Shown: positions 1-15,100, counted from the stretch's first letter. The stretch: 64,000 bases of DNA from Paratinospora sagittata (GCA_035771175.1 CM069595.1:5250094-5314093), one strand, 5' to 3'. Notes: generated from the sequence alone by a model not told the origin. Translations and numbers: made by a program.

Positions 1-954
1 CAATTTGTTTGTCTTCACTCCCATGACAATTGAGGTAATGTTATGTATATACATCACATCACTTTTGAGCTTATTCTAGAGGTTATTGTGGTTACTTTTG
101 GCAGCGTTTGCAGTTTATTATTCTATTTTCATGTTGAATAATTGATATTTCTTTTGTTGGTAATAGATTAGAGATGCCATTTGATAATCTAAATAAGAGA
201 AGATCTAATAGTGATGCCATTATGCTTTTAGATCATTTATTCTGAAAGGAAAACCGGGCTTATTATGCAAATTGTGTTCTTCAGAGAGCAGTTTTATGTT
301 TCTAAGTTTCTAGTATATTGATGGAGTTCTTTTCTAAAAATTGTCACTTTGAAGCTCACGGGCAAGTATGCTCATAGAATTACTTTCATGTGCTTATCAA
401 TAAGGTTACATAGTTTTCATCGTGCCCATACTACTACTTCCTTAGAAGCTCACAAGCAGGCCTTTTTGTAGAAGTGCTTATCTACAAGGTCACATGGTCT
501 TCTTTTTATACCCCCAAGAAATGCCATTTGATTATCTTGGTAGGAGAATTAATAGTGATTCCATTATGTTTTTGGATCATTTAAACCAAAAGGAGAACTA
601 GGCTATTATGCAAATTTGTGTTCTTTAGTGAACAGTTTTATGTTTCTAAGTGTCTAGTCCAGCGTTGGGTTTATTTTCTAAAAATTGTGATGTTGGATTT
701 ATTTTCTGAAAATTGTGACTTTGGATTCTTTTGGGTAGATGATGAAGCAAAGGCACAAGGTGGAAAGGGAAGTAAACATTGGGGAGGAAGTTGGGTGGTC
801 AAAGAACAGAGAAATGGCAAACGCGAATCCTAAGCTTGCTGCCATGAACAAGAAGTTTGGGATGATTCATGGTTTGTCTTCCCTTGCTAATATTATGTCC
901 TTTGGTAGTCTCGCCATGCATTCGTGGTACTTGGCTGGTAAACTTAACCTGTAA
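1..954 (+). CDS. TMEM205-like / LEA-related membrane protein, last two coding exons (5' part outside window)
   Basis: Two exons are visible, 1-34 and 739-954, joined across an intron with a GT donor at 35 and an AG acceptor at 737-738. The first ends in NLFVFTPMTIE; the second continues MMKQRHKVERE and ends SLAMHSWYLAGKLNL before TAA. The frame is continuous over the junction. From memory this tail matches the C-terminus of the plant proteins annotated as LEA-family but carrying a TMEM205/DUF4149-type membrane domain (At3g62580 type). The last exon encodes 71 residues; the stretch GMIHGLSSLANIMSFGSLAMHSWYL is mostly hydrophobic and fits a final membrane segment. The upstream exons lie outside the window, so start and full length are unknown. 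Biochemical function of the family is not established. Exon structure is secure; the family name is from recall. Confidence 0.8.
171..652. repeat. Diverged tandem duplication inside the last intron of the TMEM205-like gene
   Basis: About 140 bases at 171-312 recur at 518-652 with scattered substitutions; both hold the same order of words (atgccatttga, tagtgat.ccattatg, ggatcattta or agatcattta, tattatgcaaat, cagttttatgtttctaag). Between them a shorter piece (about 345-420 and 446-505, gaagctcac...gtgcttatc) is also duplicated. The arrangement suggests stepwise duplication of intron sequence, with no coding content. Confidence 0.7.
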
Positions 955-3117
955 TTGGGCTGTTGCATGATATGGAGACTGTGTTTTGAGTTTAGTTTTT
1001 ACGTGTCATTGTTCAAGGGGTGATCCATCATCTCCAGACAATTGATAAAACAACTATTTATGGATTCATAATGAAGGAAAATCAGTTCAGTTAGTTATCA
1101 TTTGTCTGGTGGATTTCATTTTACTAAAATATCGCATGGATACTGTTATTCTGAAGATAAATAAATTTTTTGTTGCATTGTTTTTCTGCTAATGTTGAAG
1201 TTAGTTGGATCAAACACTTGACATTATGTAAGTATGATGAAATCTTAATACTTTAAAAATGGTTTTCCTTATAAGCTATTACTTAAGATTCAAAAAATGT
1301 TTGTGGCAAATTTTTCCTATTTGAACTTGTTTTCAAGGGGAGAAAATCTAGTTTTTCTTTGAAGATCAACATCAGGGCTGTGCTAGAATGTTCATCTCTT
1401 GTACTTACCTAAATTCATTATCCTATTCCTATCCCTCTTTTATGAAAAAACTGGACAGTAGGCCTTTCATTTTGCAGACTCCTTTTTTTTAGGTGTCGTG
1501 TGCATACTCTCTGATTATGAACTTACTGTTATTTTGAGCAATTTTTTGAATATTTATTTCGGTTTGTGCTTTCACCGATCGATTTCTGAGGCAGAAATCT
1601 TCTTTAAAAAATGCTTCAGTCCGGTTTCAATTGTATATCAAGATTTTCTGTGCTTTGTTGCTTCAAAAAATTGTTTGCACCAGTGAGTGTGGGTTAATCT
1701 TTGATTTTGATGCACTTCAAGAGGTTATTCTTCCCCTCGTTCACCTCCATGAAGATCTATATTCTTTACTCCATTCCAAGGTTCCATCTACTTGTTTCTT
1801 GACTGTTAATTTATGGAGTTTTTGAGAAATAGTTTTATGTGGTCTCATTGGATAGAACATTGTGGCTTTTATTCTCTCCTTTTCTCCTCCCCCCCATTTC
1901 CTTCCATATTTTCATTCTGCTGCTTCTTTTTGTTTGGGTTCTATCACTCTTTGATGTGGTTTGCTGCTCTTTGGAATTGCTTTTTACCAAAACTGCATTT
2001 GGAGTGAGTTTTTAGTAAATGCAAGGGATATATAATTCCATTTTTATCATTAGCATGGAGTGCATGAGGCTCTTATTATTGTTGTGAGGTTTGAGGAAAA
2101 GATGATGTAACTCTTGCATTACAGAATAGTGATTTTCTCCATGAACTTTCAAGTTATAAGGAAACAATCTATACCATTTTATTCTTTAGAAGAAACAAAT
2201 ATATAACTGCATAAATAATTAAACTTCAAAAAAAAAATTAAAAAATACACCCAAGTGAAGAGCACTAGTAGTTCTCAATGCAAAAGATCTACAACCCCTA
2301 TTACATCAAACAAGATCTCCAATATAGAGTGTCAGGCAGATCGAAGGTTTGTCCATTGGGATTGGGCATGGACGAGCCTCTACTGGGCCAACTAACATGA
2401 AAAAGAATGCCCTAAACTAATTGATAATGGAGAAATCTTGCATTAATAGATATATGTACTAAAGTGTCCTAATTTGACTTTTTGTAATGAAAAAAAAAAA
2501 AATAATAATTATATTGTTTAGTAATTGTGCAAAGATTAGAAAAGAAGTAATTTAAGTAAAATAAAATAAAATTATAGGATATTTTTATTATGGTAAACTA
2601 CTTTTTGGAAAGAAAAAAAATACTAAGCAAGTTTACATGAAATTTTGTTTTATAAAAAGTTTTCATATAATAATATTTTTTTCACTTAATTAGCTCCTAC
2701 ATGTTCTATTCTCTTGCTAATATTAACTCAAATTTATATACTTTTATGCCCTAAGTAATTAGTTTCTCTGCCCTCATTTCACCATAAAAATAATATCTGT
2801 GTAAATTAACGCTTAACACTAAATATTAATAAAGCTAAGATAAGATTTATCACTTCAAGCACTGAGACGGACAAACAGCCTTAAAAACGACTTCTACATC
2901 CATTTCTCGTTTAAGCAGTTGCAAAGTGCACTGGCACTTGGATAAAGCTCTCTTCATTGTTGCACAAGAGGAAGAACACAGGTGTTTCGTGTCGTTTCGT
3001 TCGTCATCTCCCCCTAAACCCTAAAAATGCCGAAACTCCCGAGTACTCTTCTCTGGTTCAACACTTCATTGGAACTAAAACCCTAAATCTCATCACAGGG
3101 CGTCTCAGAATTTACTC
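955..3117. other. Intergenic: 3' flank of the TMEM205-like gene and 5' region of FTSHI5
   Basis: No gene could be supported here. The first few hundred bases are presumably the 3' UTR of the preceding gene. Short open frames at 1498-2007 have no recognisable domain, no clear splice partners and are T-rich. The stretch 2450-2850 is very AT-rich. The last 150 bases before the FTSHI5 start contain ccctaaa and aaaccctaa words, common in plant 5' leaders. Confidence 0.5.
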
Positions 3118-6100
3118 ATGGAGTCGGTTTTCTACAATCCTTCCACAGCCATTAATGGCGCATCTCAATTCCAATTGTGCTCCACTCCAAACCAACGTTC
3201 TTTGTCAACTTCTCGCTCTGCTTCAATTCGAACGAAACGATGCAGTGTTCGAAGATTTGCTGTAGTTTGCTCCGACAGACCCCGGAATTTCATCCAAATA
3301 ACAAAAAATTTCATTACTTTCAGCTCATTTCGTGGTTCCGGCAGCTTGAAATGCGGAATGCACTATAAGTCTGCTTCTACTTCGGTAAAATTCGAAGAAG
3401 ATGACAAAAACCTACTTGAATTTATTCGGAAGCCGGTAATTTTAGCAGTATTTTGTTTAGCTCTCGGTTTTGTCCCAGCCAGTAGGCTTCAAATGCCTGC
3501 CATGGCTGCGCCATTGGTTGGAACGATATCGAAGGGTGAAAGTAAAAGGGAAGTTGAGTCAAAATGGAAGGACCATGAGTATTCGGATAATACGCGGCAA
3601 TTGCTGGAGGTCGTTTCGGTTCTTCTTCGTAGAATTGAAGATGTTAGGTCGTCTAAAGGAGATATGAGTGGAGTTAATGAAGCACTGAAGAAAGTAAAAT
3701 TGAAAAGAAAGGAGCTTCAAGAGGGAATTCTTAATGCATTGCAGGCTGAGCTGAGGGAGTTGAGGAGAGAAAAGGCGGATTTGATTAAGAAATCAGGGAA
3801 GATTGTTGACTCAGTGTGGAAAACTAAGAAGGAACAGGAAAAGTTGTTGAGGAAAGATGATGGTGGAGAGGAGTTGAAGGAACAATTAGCAAGGCTGGAA
3901 GAAGGCATGAATGTTGCTGAAAAGGAGTACAATGAGCTATGGGAGAAGGTTGGTGAGATTGAAGATCAGATGCGGAAGCGTGAGACAATAGCTTTAAGCA
4001 TTGGAGTCAGAGAGCTTTCCTTCATTGAGCAAGAAAGTGAACTTTTGGTGGAGAGGTTTAGCAGTGAAATGAAGGAAAAAAGCATTAAAAGGTACCTTTT
4101 ACTCCAAAAGGCCTTAGGGCTGTGACAAGCTCGCATGAGCTTCACCTTGACATGCATGCCATGCCCATATCTGAATCATCGGTTTTGATATCACTTGTTG
4201 ACGAGATTGGATCCCAACTAGTACTGATACTATTTCCACTTGACCACCTCTAGGTCCAAGTGTGAGGTTTTCCTCCAAAAGTTCTGTCCACACTCATTTC
4301 TCATGTGCTATTTATTATTTTAGTCCACACATTCCGAATATATCCTTTATTTTAGGAATATTGAAGAGCACTCTTGATTGCAGAAATCTCATTCAAATTA
4401 AAATGTTTGTTGTTATTATTTCCTTGGTTTGATGTAATCAACATGTAAAACTCTTAATACAAGTATAATGATTGGTAGATTGGCTGGATTCACTTAATGT
4501 TACATTTGTTGCAGGTAGAAGCAAAAAATGCATAAATGCATTCTTGAGTTAATATTGTTTTTTTTTCCTATTCTTTTCATAGTGTAAATTTTTGACATTA
4601 GAGGGAAAAATAGGTGAGGATGTTCCTCCTATAGAGTTAAAACATGATAGATTAAATGAAGGAGTGCTTCTGTAGTATTAGATAAACTGTGCATCCTGTT
4701 AAAGTTGAAATGATAATTTTATAAGATTTCTATTAGGAGAATCATGCTTTATAGAATAAAATGTTGGACAATAAAGAAACAACAAGTTAACAAACTAAGT
4801 GTAATGAGAATGTGATGTTAAGATGGACGTGTGGTTAAACATTGAAAAATAAAATTAGAACTGAATATATTCAAGAACTTGCAGGAGTAGCCCCACTTAC
4901 AGATAAAATGAGAGAAAAGTGATTAAGGTGGTTTGGACTCATACAATAAGACCATTAAAACAGCTACTTATGAAGAGTGACCTATTAACAGTTTGCGGTC
5001 ATGGTAGAGGAATGTATGTCTTTTCATCCACATTCTTTGGATGTTCGAACAGGTTCTATTTCATGGAATGTATATCTTTCTCATGTAGTCATTGTATTTT
5101 GAGGAATTTTGGAGTTTCACTTCTTTATCCTAAAATTGCTTCATATTTGATTGCAGCATGAGTGCAACAGCTACCACCAGGCTTTCCAGATCTGATATCC
5201 AGAGAGAATTAGAAGTTGCACAAAGAGAATACTGGGAACAAATGATACTGCCAAGGGTATTGGAAGTTGAAGTTTCTGGATTTCCCTTGGATCAAAATAT
5301 GAAAAACTTCATACTAAACATAAACCACACTCTTAAGGAGTCAAAGGAGCTGCAAAGGAAAGTGGAAGCCCGCATTAAAAGGAAAATGAAAAGGTTTGGG
5401 GATGAAAAACGTTTTCTTGTATCAACACCTGCAGATGAGGTTGTAAAGGGCTACCCAGAAGCTGAACTGAAGTGGGTATTTGGGAACAGGGAGGTTATTG
5501 TTCCCAAAGCCATCCGAATACATTTGTTCCATGGATGGAAGAAGTGGCGCGAAGAAGCTAAGGCAGAGTTGAAGCGAAACTTACTTGAAAATGTTGTTCA
5601 GGGTAAACAGTATGTGGCTCAAATACAGGTAGGCTTGGCATGTATGCTACCTATCAATTAAAGTTTGTGTGCTAGCCTGCATAGTGTCAATCTCTCATCC
5701 ATCAAGGTATTCTGAATTCATTTCCTGAAAGTTGCATTCTCATGATCCCTTGGCCATATTGACTTCTCATGGTCATCGGGTGAAAGCCTGCTTATCAAGC
5801 TGGGTTTTGTGGCTCTGAGCTTGCCAGGAACCCAGCAGTTTAACCTGAAATAAAAAGCAGCTACAAAGTTTACTATGATGATCATAAGGCCACAAGAAAT
5901 TCACTGTTACATGGTTGCGAGTGATTTTAGTTTACTTAAATACTAGTTGCAATATGGCATGCTTCCATTATATTTTGTTAGAGATATTATATCATATATG
6001 ATGGATTGGCTAGTGATTCTGATAGCCAATCACTCAACTCTTGAAAATGTATTTTGAGCTTTTTATGTGCTTAGCTTCATCTGGTTATATCTCATCTATT

Positions 6101-9100
6101 TGAATATTTTAATGGCAGGAACGAATCCTTTTAGACCGAGATAGAGTGATGGCTAAAACATGGCATAATGAAGTAAAGAATAGGTGGGAAATGGATCCAT
6201 TGGCTGTTCCTTATGCTGTTACAAAGAAGCTTGTGGAGAACGTGCGCATTAGGCATGACTGGGCTGCCATGTATGTCACACTCAAGGGTGATGATAAGGA
6301 GTATTACATTGATATCCAGGTTATAGATGTTTATCAACCAGAATTGCTGTTCTTTTATGTGTATCGGTACTTATGGGCTTATATCTTTCTTTGTTGCAGG
6401 AATTGGATATTCTATTTGAAGAGTTTGGAGGATTTGATGGACTTTATCTTAAAATGCTAGGTTCTGGCATTCCAACATCTGTTCAATTGATGTGGATCCC
6501 GTTCTCCGAGTTGAATATCCGTGAACAATTTTGCCTGATGACGAGTCTCACCTATCAGTGCATGGTTGGATTATGGAACTCTGCTGTTGTGTTATATGTG
6601 CGAGAATGGGTTTTTGAGAAAATAAAAAACATTAATGATGACATAATGATGCTGATTGTCTTTCCTATCGTGGATTTTATTATTCCTTTCCCAGTAAGTT
6701 TTTTATCAAGCACAAAACTTGCAACTTTGATTAATATAATTGCTAGTCACATTTATTTTACAATGAATTCCTCTATCAAATTTATTTGATTTCTTTTGGG
6801 GCACATCATTGCTAGGAGCATATATTGTTTTAGGAAAACTTATATTCTCCCAATGCTTCTTTGGAATTTTATTTCAGGTAAGAATGAATTTGGGGATGGC
6901 ATGGCCGGAGGAAGCAGAGCAAACTGTTGGTACCACATGGTACTTAAAATGGCAGTCTGAAGCAGAAATGAATTTCAAATCCAGGCAGACAGATGACTTC
7001 CAGTGGTTTCTTTGGTTTTCCATTAGAAGCATTATATACGGCTATCTGTTGTTCAATATTTTCCGTTTCATGAAGAGAAAGATTCCAAGTCTTCTTGGTT
7101 ATGGACCTTTACGTAGAGATCCAAACTTGCGAAAATTGCGAAGAGTGGTATCATCTTGTTGTCATTAATATATTTCAATTGATATTCGTATTTATTATCA
7201 GTAATATAAGAAATGGTGATACTTTTTCCAAAGATTTGAAGAATCCCTTTGTTCATGGTAATCTCAGTTAAAAATACATAGTCATAGAAATGATGGTGGT
7301 TCCCTGCCATGTATTATGGGACCAACCTTTCTCTTTCAGCTGTTCAGCTGTTTAGAGTTCAGGTATGTTACAAAAGTACTATTGTAACATATTGGATCAA
7401 CAAACTACAGGCATTTTTGTTTTCATGAAGATTTTTGGGATTTTGACCACTCTAGCACATTCAGAAATCTTAGATGGCCTTGAAACCTTGAAGTCACTAA
7501 TTTAGTGGTAGCTCGTGTATCTCCTTTTTGAGAATTTAGAACAGAAATAACAGAAATGAAAATGAAATATCAGTAATCTTATGCTTTGTTGCTCTAATAT
7601 GATGAATTTCTGGTACTTGTTTTCTTGTAATGATCCTGCCACTATTGGTGTTCGGATAATTCTCTGTATTGAGCCCCGGCTTGTAGTGAAAGGGGCCCAA
7701 CGAATCTACTTGTAGTGAGAGGCCCTCAGTCTCATTACTTGTGATCAAGGACTATAACTATTTAACGTTCCTTGCTTCGTAAGTAGTTGGCGGCATCTCT
7801 ATTAGTTGAGCTATTTCCTTTGTCCGTGATATGCATAATGCAGCTGTTCTTAATCAGTTTTAACTATCAGAATTAGTCATTTCTTATAAAAAAATAGTTT
7901 ATAGAAAGTAGTTGTCAAGATGATATCAAACTGAAAGGTGAAGTATTTGAATTATGAGGTGTTCATTATGGCTCAGTGCTCTATATTTTGTCACAAATTG
8001 GGTTGTAGAACGTGTAATATAATAATGTATTTGTTATTTTTTCAGAGTTTAAGCTTGTAGGTGAGCTGACTGAAAACTTCTATTATTTTTGAATGATTTT
8101 GCAGAAATCTTACTTTAACTTGAAGTTGCGCAAAACTATGCGTAGAAGAAAGGAAGGCGCTGATCCAATAGCATCTGCTTTTGATCAAATGAAGGTTCAT
8201 TATGAATAGATGATAATTGATGGTTTTGTAAAATTAACCATAAGAATATATTGTCGTAAAACTTTGCTAATTTCATGTTTTTGTAATTTGCAGAGGATAA
8301 AAAGCCCCCCAATACAGCTGAAGGATTTTGCTAGTGTTGAATCTATGAGAGAGGAGATTAATGAAGTAGTGACATTTCTTCAAAATCCCATTGCTTTCCA
8401 GGAAATGGGTGCTCGTGCACCTCGGGTATTATATTCTTCAATGAGATTTCTAATGGTCTATTTTGTGTTCTTTATTTTGTGTATGGAAGCCATATTCTCA
8501 TGCCGATATGTATGAGAGTATTCCATTTCCATTGATAAAAGGAATTCCCTATCTTCATATCCACATTGCTAATGAATAATTGCCCAAGGATTCTAGGTCC
8601 TTTTTCACATACTGCACTGTAGTTAGGACAAGAGCTTCACTTGTGAAGTATCCTGCCCTGTGCTTGGACCATTTTGCTGTCCTTTAAAGTAAACAACAAT
8701 CATACCTAGACCTTCAAAACCACTTTCACACTGAATCTTTGGGGCCCCGGACTGTCCTCCATTAGTTGGTGATTTGAAGATCTTTATGTGATGTTTCTTC
8801 TTATCCTCTGATCCATTTGTAGTAGTTTATTATTGGGACATAGAGAGGGTTGGAGAGCCATGAAAGGTCTGAAATTTTTGTTGGCACCTTTGCTTTAAGA
8901 AATGCAGAGAGGTGATATCTAGTCACTCTCTCCTGTGTCTTACCTTGAGGAAGAATGAGATGGATGCCACCATGTCATCTATGACCTGCAAGGACGAAGA
9001 AGTTCAGTGGAAGACTGGAATTAAGGCATCTAATGTATGTTATTATTTATTTATTTTTGATAACCTTCAGTATCTGGATTAAGTGAGCCACGACATTCAC

Positions 9101-12100
9101 ACCTGGACCCCTCAACTAATCCTACAGGGTTGCTTCAGCGGGAGACAGCCCCAGTAGTCATCCCAAGTCCCCAGGAATCTCTTAAAAGATTGCACTAAAG
9201 GCCCACCCAGTGGGTTTCAAACCTAGGATGCTTGTGTTTATGGTGCACCCCAGTCTCCATCACTACATTGCCTGGATGGATTAATGGATTTGAATTTTAA
9301 CTGCGAATCACGTGGTTTTGTCTTTCTGAAATTGTTCATACTTCATGCTGCAGGGAGTTCTTATTGTGGGTGAGAGGGGAACAGGAAAGACATCTCTAGC
9401 GCTCGCCATTGCAGCAGAAGCCAGAGTGCCTCTCGTGGAAGTTAGAGCTCAACAACTGGAAGCTGGCTTATGGGTTGGTCAAAGTGCTTCAAATGTTCGA
9501 GAACTCTTTCAAACAGCAAGAGACTTGGTATTTGTTTACCCACAAGCTCAGTTGTTTATTCTGATTATATTCTTAAATCTTAACGATCTTGGGCTTGAAG
9601 CTTCCTATCCACAAGGATGCTGGGAGCTTCATGGGTATTAAGGTTTTCTCTCCTTTTTGTCTTTAGTTTAGAATTTAATATTTATATAATTTTCATAAGA
9701 ATCATAACATAAAGAAAGCATGTTTTGTGGTTCCTGCAGGCGCAGTTTAGATTGATAATATTCTTTTGCTTCTCCTTGCCCTGAAAAATCTGTTTCGAAG
9801 CAGACAATTTAGATATCAATCACACTTCTAATTAACATAAAGTCAAAAGTTTTTTTGTTTGGTCGATATGCATCAATCTATTGGAGTGCAAAAACAAAAA
9901 AAAAAGAAGAAGAAGAAGAAAGAAAAAAAAAAAAAAAGATGTTTCTGTAGATGAGCTAAAAGGCAGAGTTTATTATTGAAAGGACAAACCTCCTAATTCC
10001 TTCGAAATGCTACTCAATGCTGTGAAGACGAAAAAATGTAAAGGGATTTGGGTGGTCTAAACTAGGATTCTGTTTGGCTTAAATGTTTGTGGCAGATTGA
10101 GGCCCTTCTAGGAGCGTTGGTGGAGGCAAGAGAAAAGGTCTGGGTCTTTAGAGGTGAGCAGGTGATAAATGTTTCTGGAGTGTGATGATGAGTTTCACTG
10201 CTGGTTCTGCTGACATCTATTTCATAGTCAGTGACTTGGAGTAGGCAGTGATTTTACGTACGTGGGACTGGGAGTATCAATGTATATTTTGGCTCTATAA
10301 ATATGATGGTTCAAACACTGATCTGGTGGATATGATATACTCTCTCTTTGCATTTATTGCTTTACTCTCACTAATTATTATTAGGAATATTCTGATCGCT
10401 TAACTGATGAGAGCTCTGGGCTTTATTTTATATCTTAATTTAAGCATAGCAATTTTGTTCAGGCGATGATACAATACATGGGGATAGTGTATATAATGAG
10501 AGTTTTGTGAGTTTTAGTTTTTGAGAACTATTTGAATCACTGCATCACTATCATTTCTGAGAAAGAACTCTTGAAACTTTCAGTAATTTTCATTTCTTTT
10601 CTTGAATATATTATACAATTTGGCAGGCACCTGTGATTATCTTTGTTGAGGACTTTGACCTCTTTGCTGGTGTTCGTGGCAAGTACATTCACACTAAAAA
10701 GCAAGACCATGAGGCTTTCATCAATCAACTTCTTGTCGAGCTTGATGGGTAAATTTCATGCTTAATCTTTGCTTTTGCTGAACCATCTTCTTATGAATGA
10801 CTATTCATCACACTTCTTTAACTAACTTCAATTGTTTGCTATCCAAAATTTTACTTTGAGATTATTTGCCTTTTTTACTAAAATACTATTACATCCAAGT
10901 CATTGCTTATAACTTCTGTATGAACTTCTCTATGTATATTTTGCTGGATCATGTTTTATTAGTCTTTTTATGGTGTCAAGACAATGTGTCCATAAGCCAT
11001 TGCCTATTCATAGGATTATGGAATTTACTTAATCAAACAATGTGAAGGGTTAGGACGTTCTTGGATTGTTTATAGAGAAATGAAAGTCTCGGTATTTGTA
11101 TTTCTCCTTGTCTCGCATGTTCTTGTTGCTAGTAATAGGATTATAGAATTTTGAGAACCAAATTTCTTACTCTTACTTTGGGATGCTTGTTCGTTCAATT
11201 AATGAAATGGAGGTTCCTTCTTTTTTCTTTTCCTTTTTTTCTTAAAAGAAAGTATAGATTATATGACATATATGTCAAATAAAAAAGTTACAGAATACAT
11301 CAGATGCATGAGGATGTCCATCCCAATTGGGGATAAGAAATCCACCATGCCTGTTTATGGCCCCACAAAAACTCCCCATCCCCTATTCCACAACCCTTGG
11401 ACAGCTTACTATTTGCTACCCAAACGAAATGGAGGTTCCTTTAGAAAATGAAATAAGTTTTTTGTTTAGTGGGTTTGACTATGATCTGAATTCTTCAATA
11501 AAATAATGCTTCACCTATTTGGGTCATGATAAATTTGACTAAGATCTCATTTTGTTAGATACATAGTTGTGTGTGGGTGTTTCCATTTCTCCTTATTCTG
11601 TTGGAGAAAAAATTTATAGGCTGAAATTCATGTTTTTACTTGATGGGAGGTCAACATTTTCCTTCACAACACTTGCTTTTCTCTCATTATAGGTTTGAGA
11701 AACAAGATGGGGTTGTTCTAATGGCTACCACTAGAAATCTTAAGCAAATTGATGAAGCTCTGCGGAGGCCAGGTCGGATGGATAGAGTATTTCATCTTCA
11801 TAGGCCAACTCAATTAGAAAGGGAGAAGATATTACAAATTGCTGCAAAACAATCTATGGATCATGAACTCATTGATTATGTAGATTGGAAAAAGGTAGTC
11901 GACTTACTTGCTTGATACTTTTACTATTTCTAATTTTTTGCATTTTAAGAATTGATGGAAATTGATTTCTTTGTATTTGAGTGATAGCAATGCAAGTAAT
12001 GTATTAGTGTTTCAAGGAACATTAAATTAATAATGGGTTGAAGTAATAAGGTAATTTGTAGATGTCTATAATCTAATAAAAAAGTATAGCCTGAGAGAGA

Positions 12101-15100
12101 TAGATGGAAAAGGCAAAAATATGATTCATATAGCTGACGTAAAGTAGTTGAGTTGAGGTCTATGATTGTTGTACTGCACACAATTAGCAGATGGTTAATC
12201 ATTATTAAATTACATATATTTATAAATGACCAGTTTTGGTGTTTCTATTGCATATTTATATCCCCCAATTATTTTATATTTATAGGTGTTACAATGTTAC
12301 ATTGATATTTTCTTTTAGTTGACAATGTTGCTTAATAAAATTGTATCAACTAAAAGAATGTTTAATGAGTGGAGGAAAAACTTTATACCTCATCTGAATT
12401 CAACTCAACAAAGCATTTTTTCCAACTACATGGGGTTGGCTACATGAATATGTGTCCTTCACCTTGCTCTATCAAAGGCTCAATCAATGATTGTATTACA
12501 AGTAATATTTTTCTTAGTTATTACTATCCATGATATTTTAGGTCTTCCTTTGCCTATAAACTTGTACCAACTTCATGCGTTTTTTCTAAAATGTGGTGCG
12601 CACACACATGCATGTTTTTTTCTTTTCTCCTAGTTTTCTGTTATGTTTTTTTTTTTTTTTGTTGAAGGAAAACTATTCAGAAGTTCCAACACTTTATTGT
12701 CTTCTTCAGGTTGCTGAGAAGACAGCTCTCTTACGGCCGATTGAACTAAAGCTTGTTCCCCTAGCCTTGGAAGGCAGTGCCTTCAGAAGCAAGTTTCTAG
12801 ACACTGATGAACTTATGAGCTACTGTAGCTGGTTTGCTGTAAGAATTGCCTTTTTTTTGTTTACTTTTCATGTGATGCAATGGTAACTTATATTGGCCAT
12901 GTGTAGACTTTCAGTGCTACCATCCCAAGATGGATCAGAGGAACCAAAATTGTGAAGAACATCAGCAAATGGCTGGTAAATCATCTTGGACTGTCGTTGA
13001 CAAGGGAGGACCTACAGAATGTTGTTGATTTAATGGAGCCATATGGTCAGATAAGCAACGGGATTGAGCTTCTAAACCCTCCAATTGATGTAAGAAACAG
13101 CTCTAGTAATGAACTTTAGAAAAGAACTTCTATTTCTTTTCTTTTTTTTGTTTATATAGTTTTGGGTCATTTTAATTTCCTTTTGATTGTTATCTGAACC
13201 TTCTAACAGTTTTCTGTTTGATCATTGATTCGTTCATCTAGTTCTCTTGAGTCTTTGCAGTGAACTTTACAAATAGATTTTGTGCATCATTAGGTCTTCT
13301 CAACAAGAATGAAGTGTCATCAAATTTTTCTCTACTTCTATTTGGATTACCATTATGGCAACAAAAAAATTTTGCTAACAAAAACCTTACTATTTACAAT
13401 TGATCAGCCCTTGTTGTTCTTTGACACTTGCATTCCATTAGTTTACTTCTCCCAATCTCTGCATTTTATATTTATCTGTTTTTTAAACTAAATTCATGAA
13501 CTAAGTTCCACTAACAACCAGGCACTCTGTCAGCTTCAGAAGGTTATTGGAGATAAGAGATTCTGATCAATGCCTGGCAAAAAGACTAATAAATTTAAAA
13601 ATATAGACTTGTTAACAAGGAAGCAAAATAATTGGGCAAATACAAGGCTTGTGATCTAAGGTAATATTAAAGAAAAATAGGTTACTTATTTTCAGAAACT
13701 GCTAAAGAAGATAAAGGGGGCTCATGGAACTAACCTAAATCATTTTTTTGAGGGCTTAAGCTTTGTAATTGATGTTAAGATGAAGAAATTTACCAATCAA
13801 GGGGACAAATAGATGATATAAAGGTTTTACATTGACGACCTTTTATTTGTTTTAGATTGGAAAATGCTGTTGTTTTAGTTTTCCCATCTCTCCTTGTCTT
13901 GTTTTGTGCCTGTAAGTCCTTCTGACTTCCGATCTTAGTTATTTTTTGTATGGAGTTTATTTATTTTAATCAATACATTCAATTGTTTCTGATAAAATAA
14001 AATAAAATTATGGACTTTAGTACATCAGCGGGGGAGGGGGAGGTGAGGATAGAGAGACAGGGCTTTATGGTTTCTTTTTCCCAACGAATAAAAAGAGCAA
14101 TTACATTAAAGAGACGAAAGAGTGTCATAGTACATCAAGATGACCTGCATGAGAAAACAAACGAGGAAAACTATGTGGTCTAGGACATTTTTTTAAACCA
14201 AGCGATATTTCTAGCTCCATTCATTCTCCAGAATCCAGTATTGTCAAGGCAATAAGACAATAGTGTGGCGATTATTCGCCTTAGCAAATCATCACCTAGG
14301 CGTTCCCTAGTGATGGAAATTAAATAAAATACATGATATGGACATAATAATATAATATATTGTTGCCTGCCACTTTTCTAATTCTCTCCCTCAGTCCATT
14401 GTTTTCTCTTATTCTCTTGTCCTTTCAAACATCTCTTTTTCTGTAATATCCCATTTTTTCTGTTATATTTTTGTCTACTTTATCTTTGAAGGTTTGGAGA
14501 AATCATCTTTCTTTATTTTTTCATGATTTGGTTGTGGTTAGCCTTTTTTTTTCTTGAATTTCTTTGTCTATAGTCTTCTTCTAATGCTAGATACCATAAT
14601 TATGTTTGTTGAGTTCATTTACTTGTGGATAATAATGAGAACTGATGAATTGTCAGTGGACAAGAGAAACAAAGTTCCCGCATGCTGTCTGGGCTGCTGG
14701 TCGAGCTCTTATTGCTATTCTTCTACCAAACTTTGATGATGTCGATAATATTTGGCTTGAACCATTTGCTTGGGAGGTTAGTCTTATTCTCTTTTCGTCT
14801 TTTCTATTTTGGTTATCATCATTGAGATCAGTGTTGGTATTACTTATGTTTGAATATGGCAGATGTGATAACCTGATTGCATCCTTAATTATGGTGATAT
14901 TTTAGTGCTATCAACTTAAGTTTTCAAGAAACCTAAAGCTGAAATGACTACAATATGGTCATAGAGAATGTTTGTTGAATTTATCCCTTTCCTCACAAGC
15001 CATTGACCATGTCTGAAAATGATGCTTTTTGTTCAGACTTTTGTCCTTCCTTTAATACATGCAGTTACAAAACGGTAGGTTTCTAAGAAAAGGAAACCTA

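Noticed and set aside
1498..2007. Chain of small plus-strand frames after the TMEM205-like gene
   Set aside because: Hydrophobic, T-rich, without family resemblance; splice signals could not be chained into a convincing gene.
3118..4125. Stand-alone 335-residue gene
   Set aside because: It is FTSHI5 exon 1; the frame beyond 4091 is intron 1, and a GT donor there continues in phase to exon 2 at 5157.
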